A stretch of DNA of 64,000 nucleotides, from assembly GCF_028687615.1 (NCBI RefSeq), contig NZ_JAQTZU010000001.1:124001-188000 (forward strand), read 5' to 3'. Position numbers and translations under genes: made by a program. The stretch comes from Methylovulum sp. GTDB lineage: Bacteria; Pseudomonadota; Gammaproteobacteria; Methylococcales; Methylomonadaceae. Below are positions 59,312 through 64,000 of the stretch, one piece after another. The notes beneath the pieces were generated by a model. The model saw nothing but the letters and a program-made list of their open reading frames with translations. It searched no databases and was not told the origin of the DNA. Position 1 is the first letter of the stretch; every line of letters starts with the position of its first letter.

Positions 59312-60763
59312 ATGGATTTTCCCATTTTTCATATCGATTTTATCGGTAATCGCCTGTTGATTGCCGTCGATGCCATTTTACATGTCCTTATCAACCACGC
59401 TTTCGCGGTCGGCGCATTGCCGGTGGTTGCCTTGCTTGAATTTTTGGGTATGCGTAGCCAAGACCCGCGTTGGGACAATCTGGCGTACCGCCTGTTAAAA
59501 ATCATTTTTATCCTCACCACCACGGTCGGCGCGTTGACCGGCGTCGGCATCTGGTTTTCGGCGGCGCTGGTCAATCCGGCGGCGATAGGCAGTTTGATCC
59601 GGGTGTTTTTCTGGGGCTGGTTTGTCGAATGGCTCGTGTTTGTCTGTGAAGTCAGCCTGATCATGGCGTATTTTTTGAGCTGGCAAACGGCAAACCGCTC
59701 ACCCGAAACCAAGTTAAAACACCTGCGCCTGGGGATTTTCCTGGCAGTTTTCTCATGGATCACTATGGCGATTATCGTCGCCATCCTCGGCTTTATGATG
59801 GACCCGGGCAATTGGCTGACCGAACGGACCTTACTGTCCGGTCTGTTCAACCCCATGTATTTTCCGCAATTGGCACTGCGAACTACATTGGCTATGGTGA
59901 TGGGCGGCATCACGATGATTTGCCTAAGCTATTGGCACACCCGGGATGACCGTGGCTTCCGCGCGACGGTTACGGAAGTTTTGTCGAAATGGTCGGGGAT
60001 CTGGATGCTGGGCCTGATCGTCGCTTCGGTCTGGTATTATCGCGTGATACCGGAACTTATGCTGGCGAACATCCCGGTGGCCTTCGCCACGCAGGAATAT
60101 GCCGGCTGGAACGGCAGGTTAAAAGTGCTGCTGATAGTCGGCTTGATGTATGTCAGCCGGATTTTATGGGTGTCGGTCAAACGCCCAGGCCAAGTGCATG
60201 GCGCAAAGTACCTGGTTTCGGCGCTGCTGCTGTTTGCGATGCTGGGGCAATTCGAGCGGGTGCGGGAATTTATCCGCAAGCCCTTCATCATCGGCAATTA
60301 CATGTATGCCAATGGCATCCGTGTCGAAGATTACCCGCTGTTGCAACGCGACGGCATCCTGCAACATGCCACTTACGCCAGTATCCGCGAAGTGACCGCC
60401 GACAACCAGCCCGCTGCCGGCCGCGAGGTGTTTGAACAAGCCTGCACTCGTTGCCATACCGTCAACGGCGTCAACAGCATACGCGGCCAGTTGAAAAACA
60501 TGTACGGCGATAAGCCCTGGCAGTCTGAAGCCATTGCCGCCTACATTGAAAACATGCACGGCGCCCGTTATTTCATGCCGCCGTTTCCTGGCAATAAGGC
60601 CGAGCTGAACGCGCTTTCTGTTTATTTGGCTTCGTTGCAAAAACGGGCCGCCCCGTTCAACGGCGCGCAAATCAACGGCATCCCCAAACCCGATCACATT
60701 TCCACGGCAATCAGTTACGGAATTTTGCCCAATCTGGGCATTCACCACGGAGAACAACGCTAA
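59312..60763 (+). CDS. CydA-like membrane protein fused to a monoheme cytochrome c
   Basis: A 483-residue protein. Residues 1-340 form about eight spans resembling the N-terminal part of cytochrome bd subunit I (NRLLIAVDAILHVLINHAFAVG, GVGIWFSAAL, FFWGWFVEWLVFVCEV), with several membrane His that could bind heme b. Residues about 370-450 are a cytochrome c domain with CTRCHTVNG near 386 and a distal Met in RYFMPPFPG. The quinol Q-loop of true CydA is not evident. It probably transfers electrons between quinones and periplasmic cytochromes. It overlaps the next gene by one base. Confidence 0.7.
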   Translation: MDFPIFHIDFIGNRLLIAVDAILHVLINHAFAVGALPVVALLEFLGMRSQDPRWDNLAYRLLKIIFILTTTVGALTGVGIWFSAALVNPAAIGSLIRVFFWGWFVEWLVFVCEVSLIMAYFLSWQTANRSPETKLKHLRLGIFLAVFSWITMAIIVAILGFMMDPGNWLTERTLLSGLFNPMYFPQLALRTTLAMVMGGITMICLSYWHTRDDRGFRATVTEVLSKWSGIWMLGLIVASVWYYRVIPELMLANIPVAFATQEYAGWNGRLKVLLIVGLMYVSRILWVSVKRPGQVHGAKYLVSALLLFAMLGQFERVREFIRKPFIIGNYMYANGIRVEDYPLLQRDGILQHATYASIREVTADNQPAAGREVFEQACTRCHTVNGVNSIRGQLKNMYGDKPWQSEAIAAYIENMHGARYFMPPFPGNKAELNALSVYLASLQKRAAPFNGAQINGIPKPDHISTAISYGILPNLGIHHGEQR

Positions 60764-62067
60764 TGACCGCCCCTATCCCCCGCGATATTCCTTTACCCTT
60801 GCCGGCCCCGGAAGGCTTTCTGGAAATCCTGCTGATTGCATCATTCCTGCTGCATATTATTTTTGTGCATTTAATGGTCGGCGGCTCGCTGTTCAGCCTG
60901 GCGTGTCAAATCAAGGGCCTGAAAGCGCCGGATTATGAAAAGCTGGCTTACCGCATCATGCAGACGGTCACGGTCAATAAAAGCCTGGCCGTGGTCATGG
61001 GCGTCGCGCCGCTGCTGATTATCAACACGCTCTACGCGCCGCAGTTTTATGCGTCCAGCGCGCTGATCGGCGATATGTGGATGGCGATTATCCCGATGGT
61101 GACGCTGGCATTTTTATTGGCTTACCTGCATAAATTCTGGTGGCATCATTTTATCAACTTACCCGAACTGCACATCGGTATTGCCGCTTTGGAGACCGGG
61201 CTGTTTTTATTCATCCCGCTGATTTTCATGACCAATGTCAACCTGATGCTGTTTCCTGAATATTGGCCGGAAGTCAAAGGCTTCCTATCTGCCATGCTGC
61301 TGCCGAATGTGTTGCAACGTTATCTGCATTTTCTGTCGGCCAGCGTTTTGTTCACGGCCTTGTTTTTTGTTGGCTGGACGGGGCGCAAACGCTTTCAGGA
61401 AGAGGCGGGATTCAACGAACTGAAAATCATCACGGTACGCCGCTTTTTTTATGCCTACGCCTTCGGGGCCGCTATTTTTCAAATCCTGACCGGACTAATG
61501 GCCTTGGCCTCCTTGCCGACCCAGGGCATGGGCTGGAATTTTATTCTGATATTGACCTTCGGCGGCGCGTTGGCATTGCCGGCCTTGTGGTGGATGTGGC
61601 GTAACCTGACCCAACCCAGCCATTTGCTGGATGATGATTTTAAGCGGATTATCGCCTGCTTTGCTTGCGCCGCCATTTTTATGGGCATCGCCCGTCATGA
61701 GTACCGCGAAAACGCCTTGGCTGACCATAAAACCGCCATCAGCGAAAAAACCGCCAACTATCAGGCCGCCGTTAAAGAAGCCGGCGAACAGGCGCGACAA
61801 ACGGCCAAAAAACCGGAAGGCATCGTCTCAGCCCCAGGAGAAAGCGCGTTTAACAAAAACTGCGCGGCATGCCACCACGCCACATTGCCCACCGTAGGGC
61901 CGGCCTTGCAGGAAATTAAAACCCTCTACGCGGACAATCCGTCCGGCATTGTGGTTTGGACTAAAGCGCCCGGCAAAAAACGCGCGGACAGCATGACCAT
62001 GCCCGGCTTTCCCCAATTAAGCGATGAGGAGTTGACCGCTATCAGCCAATACATACTCAAGCATTGA
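60763..62067 (+). CDS. Polytopic membrane protein with C-terminal cytochrome c
   Basis: A 434-residue partner of the preceding gene: about eight spans (first at 20-45, ILLIASFLLHIIFVHLMVGG, with His) followed by an Ala/Lys-rich linker (about 310-345) and a cytochrome c domain with CAACHH near 363 and a Met in SMTMPGFPQLSDEE near 412. The two proteins share the order membrane bundle then c-heme, so they may form a heterodimer. No CydB or CydX gene is seen. Its function is not established. Confidence 0.7.
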   Translation: MTAPIPRDIPLPLPAPEGFLEILLIASFLLHIIFVHLMVGGSLFSLACQIKGLKAPDYEKLAYRIMQTVTVNKSLAVVMGVAPLLIINTLYAPQFYASSALIGDMWMAIIPMVTLAFLLAYLHKFWWHHFINLPELHIGIAALETGLFLFIPLIFMTNVNLMLFPEYWPEVKGFLSAMLLPNVLQRYLHFLSASVLFTALFFVGWTGRKRFQEEAGFNELKIITVRRFFYAYAFGAAIFQILTGLMALASLPTQGMGWNFILILTFGGALALPALWWMWRNLTQPSHLLDDDFKRIIACFACAAIFMGIARHEYRENALADHKTAISEKTANYQAAVKEAGEQARQTAKKPEGIVSAPGESAFNKNCAACHHATLPTVGPALQEIKTLYADNPSGIVVWTKAPGKKRADSMTMPGFPQLSDEELTAISQYILKH

Positions 62068-62183
62068 CAAACTGGACTCCATTTTTAGGCGGGCTTATCC
62101 CGCCTAAAGCAGATGGCCGACAAACGACAGCGGGAACGCTAAGGATTGGTGCCCACCTACCCCTACAAACTTTAGGCGAACTT

Positions 62184-62492
62184 ATGAGCAGACTTAAACT
62201 TTTACAAGAACAAGCAAACCGCACGGTTGCTAAAACGGCTGAATGTAACAATTCACTAAAGGACGTCCCATCAGACGGACTGCCGCTGACCCAGTATTTC
62301 CAAATCCATTTTCAGCATATTCATGAAAATACCCGGCTTATGCAGGACGAGCTGGTACAGTTTCGGCATCATATCGCAGACCTGAACCTGAAAGTGGAGC
62401 AACTCACGGCATTGTTAATCGAGCAGCAAGCCATGCTCTCAGGCAAGTCTTATCCTCTCGGACAACGAAATGGCAGACATTCAGGACACTGA
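62184..62492 (+). CDS. Small coiled-coil protein of unknown function
   Basis: A 102-residue protein starting MSRLKLLQEQANRTVAKTAE at ATG 62184 with AGGCGAA before it; the frame opens earlier at a TTG inside the end of the cytochrome gene. The middle (LMQDELVQFRHHIADLNLKVEQL) is a coiled coil. It follows the cytochrome pair by 116 bases and may be in the same transcript. No family is recognised. Confidence 0.55.
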   Translation: MSRLKLLQEQANRTVAKTAECNNSLKDVPSDGLPLTQYFQIHFQHIHENTRLMQDELVQFRHHIADLNLKVEQLTALLIEQQAMLSGKSYPLGQRNGRHSGH

Positions 62493-62669
62493 GCCTGGCA
62501 GGCTTGCTGATTTGCCACAGCAGCCTGGTGCGGGCGAGACGCCCGCGCTCCCAGGCTTATTGCCCTAAAATGGCTAGGATTCTGAATAATTATGCAAAAA
62601 CTTGCACGATTATTGCCTTATTATTGGGGATTACATAAAAACACCGCCTAGCGGTAGGCGAAAATTGGC

Positions 62670-62766
62670 TTAGGAATGAGCATGAAATAACTTATGCAAA
62701 TGCGTTCGGTGTAGATGCGGATAAATCCGCGCCTACATCTCGAACTTATTTCATGCTCATTACTTA
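62670..62766. repeat. TIR element family A, copy 3
   Basis: GGAATGAGCATGAAATAA (62673-62690) faces TTATTTCATGCTCATTAC (62746-62763). The centre differs from copies 1 and 2: GTGTAGATGCGG...GCGCCTACATC with GGATAAATCC. The ends are thus conserved while the cargo is exchanged. Confidence 0.7.
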
Positions 62767-62882
62767 GCGGGCATAAGCATCTACACAAGTTTTATTGCTC
62801 GTCATTCTGGCAGGGAGAGCGTAGCGAGGGTTGGCCGGAATGTCGGTGTTCAAGACTTGTGTAGATACCTATGCTTAGCGGG
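62764..62882. repeat. Palindromic element with 8-bp flanking direct repeats
   Basis: TTAGCGGG occurs at 62764-62771 and 62875-62882. Just inside, GCATAAGCATCTACACAAGT faces ACTTGTGTAGATACCTATGC. The interior contains TTCTGGCAGGGAGAGCG and GGCCGGAATG. The direct repeats have the form of a target-site duplication. Confidence 0.55.
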
Positions 62883-62913
62883 AGAACGTTTTCAAGGCTG
62901 TCCCTATAAAAAC

Positions 62914-63051
62914 GCGGCCAATAAGCATTGACCGCATAAAGACTCTTAAAACCCTTTAGGAAGTGGCACTGATTAAGACTACGTTTATTTTAGCTTGCGC
63001 CATCCCTTAAGAAAATACGACATTTTGCCGCGCGGCAGCTTGTCGCAGCCA
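62914..63051 (+). repeat. Conserved structured block, copy 2 (mmoX)
   Basis: About 138 bases similar to 58757-58896: CCGCATAAAGACTCTTAAAA, TTTTAGCTTGCGCCATCCC and TTTTGCCGCGCGGCAGCTTG are nearly the same. The first stem is GCGGCCAAT/ATTGACCGC (62914-62922 with 62927-62935); relative to copy 1 one base pair is changed on both sides (T-A to C-G). It ends 165 bases before the -24 element of the mmoX promoter. Confidence 0.65.
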
Positions 63052-63119
63052 CGCTTTTCCCACCCCGCGCCAATGCCCAAACCCCTTTCCTGCAAACTGG
63101 ACGTTTACTATTTAAACAG

Positions 63120-63136
63120 TGTCCATTATTTGGACA
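63120..63136. promoter_or_regulatory. Candidate activator dyad of mmoX
   Basis: TGTCCATTATTTGGACA is a perfect dyad, TGTCCA-N5-TGGACA, centred near 63128, about 113 bases upstream of the expected transcription start. A further half-site TGGACG is at 63098-63103. In known methanotrophs the sigma-54 activator MmoR drives mmoX; whether it binds this dyad is inference. Confidence 0.55.
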
Positions 63137-63213
63137 GTTTTCAGATCAGCCCCGGTTTCCTCTGTTTGCATCCACCTTATTGTTTTATTTAAAGAAACAA
63201 ACTATCAACATGC

Positions 63214-63230
63214 TTGGCACGAGGCTTGCA
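63214..63230 (+). promoter_or_regulatory. Sigma-54 promoter of mmoX
   Basis: TTGGCACGAGGCTTGCA matches the sigma-54 consensus TTGGCACRNNNNTTGCW at every defined position, with GG at 63216-63217 and GC at 63228-63229. The transcription start would be near 63241, giving a leader of about 146 bases. Sigma-54 promoters of mmoX are established in Methylosinus and Methylococcus. Confidence 0.9.
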
Positions 63231-63386
63231 CCAGGCAAATCAGGTCATCATCCAGCCATTGGGAACCCGCATTAAGACGTGCCAAGCCAAGGTTTACAAA
63301 ATTTTGCAAAGTTTTACAACGTTTTGCAAAGTGATGATGGCCTATTTAACTTTTGTCTAAAACAATAAACATCAGGAGTAGTCTCT

Positions 63387-64000
63387 ATGGCTATCAGTGC
63401 AGCAACAAAAGCGGCGACGGATGCTCTCGCCGTCAACCGCGCACCCGTCAGTGTGGGCGCGCAAGAAGTCCACAGATGGATGCAAAGCTTTACTTGGGAT
63501 TTTGAAAAAAACCGCACCAAGTATTCGACCAAATACAAAATGGCGAATGACACCAAAGAGCAGTTCAAGCTGATCGCTAAAGAATATGCGCGTATGGAGT
63601 CGGTTAAGGACGAACGCCAATTCGGCAGCTTGCAAGACGTATTGACCCGCGTTGACGCCGCCAACCGTGTGCATCCAAAATGGAATGAGTCCATGAAAGT
63701 GATTTCCAACTTTTTGGAAGTGGGCGAATACAACGCGATTGCCGGAACCGGCATGTTATGGGATTCGGCGACTGCGCCTGAACAAAAAAATGGTTATTTA
63801 GGCCAGGTGTTGGATGAAATCCGCCACACTAACCAATGCGGTTACGTCAACTATTACTTCGCCAAACAAGGCCAGGATGCCGCCGGACATAACGATGCCC
63901 GCCGCACCCGCGCCATCGGCCCGTTGTGGAAAGGCATGAAACGGGTGTTTTCTGACGGTTTCATTTCCGGTGATGCCGTGGAATGTTCCATCAACTTGCA
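63387..64000 (+). CDS. mmoX: Soluble methane monooxygenase hydroxylase alpha subunit (5' part)
   Basis: The first 204 codons are in the window. The protein (MAISAATKAATDALAVNRAP...) follows Methylococcus MmoX closely and without gaps. Di-iron ligands Glu114 (FLEVGEYNAIA), Glu144 and His147 (LDEIRHTNQC) are present, as is the active-site Cys151. The second half-site (Glu209, Glu243, His246) lies beyond the end. The enzyme oxidises methane to methanol with O2 and NADH under copper limitation. AGGAG (63374-63378) stands 8 bases before the ATG. mmoYBZDC are expected to follow. Confidence 0.97.
   Translation, partial: MAISAATKAATDALAVNRAPVSVGAQEVHRWMQSFTWDFEKNRTKYSTKYKMANDTKEQFKLIAKEYARMESVKDERQFGSLQDVLTRVDAANRVHPKWNESMKVISNFLEVGEYNAIAGTGMLWDSATAPEQKNGYLGQVLDEIRHTNQCGYVNYYFAKQGQDAAGHNDARRTRAIGPLWKGMKRVFSDGFISGDAVECSINL

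Larger units (their letters stand above)
62493..63386. other. Long regulatory and repeat region upstream of mmoX
   Basis: The 894 bases contain a family A element (62670-62766), a palindrome with flanking 8-bp direct repeats (62764-62882), the conserved block (62914-63051), a dyad (63120-63136), the sigma-54 promoter (63214-63230) and tandem TTTTGCAAAG repeats in the leader (63292-63331). No gene is recognised. Confidence 0.6.

Overview
The window looks like chromosome of a gammaproteobacterial methanotroph, probably a Methylococcales member of the Methylomonas type. The strongest evidence is the right end, where the first 204 codons of mmoX (soluble methane monooxygenase hydroxylase alpha subunit) begin behind a textbook sigma-54 promoter. 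A nitrogen-fixation regulatory block (nifLA beside an rnf operon) and molybdate transport genes fit a diazotrophic methanotroph. No rRNA, tRNA, CRISPR array or intact transposase was recognised.

Layout. 1-4.5 kb: housekeeping genes (SDR end, sufT, decayed GGDEF gene, nagZ-hpt-MTIP purine/cell-wall recycling cluster, nth). 4.8-7.2 kb: a RiPP-type metallophore cluster with a Cys-rich repetitive precursor, an MNIO (DUF692) enzyme and a DUF2063 partner. 7.2-11.1 kb: an accessory zone of broken genes (RTX tail, integron attC-like site with a marR gene, carotenoid oxygenase fragment, duplicated PIN toxin-antitoxin modules, an AT-rich orphan). 11.1-17.6 kb: biosynthesis (ilvD, argF, argD, grxD, ispB). 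17.8-24.9 kb: a Cyc2-like outer-membrane porin-cytochrome with a membrane cytochrome, and a sigma-54 two-component system divergent from a porin/binding-protein pair. 25-31 kb: DUF1800/DUF1501 pair and a GH17-GT2 glucan synthase. 31.4-35.2 kb: ureEFG, a methyltransferase-like gene, nadA. 35.6-42.1 kb: rnfABCDGEH on the minus strand. 42.5-50.2 kb: nifLA, a small unknown gene, TauE-like exporter, modABC. 50.3-57.6 kb: dbpA, an OLD-family nuclease between duplicated DUF1902/HicA modules, parE. 57.9-64 kb: a helical hypothetical protein, a pair of membrane c-type cytochromes, a small coiled-coil protein, mmoX.

How parts work together. The nifL-rnfA intergenic region carries two NifA-type sites (TGT-N10-ACA) and two divergent GG-N10-GC sigma-54 promoters, so NifA probably drives both its own operon and the Rnf electron-transfer complex. 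The -24 element of the nifL promoter directly abuts a 9-bp tandem repeat. The regions upstream of mmoX and of the membrane cytochrome pair appear to be copies of one another: a conserved ~140-nt block, a similar GTCCATTA motif about 100 bp before the promoter, and a sigma-54 promoter. This suggests that the cytochrome pair belongs to the sMMO regulon.

Small non-coding palindromic elements are unusually common. At least three terminal-inverted-repeat families and several simple palindrome families occur, often nested in one another, and they occupy five of the six junctions inside the rnf operon.
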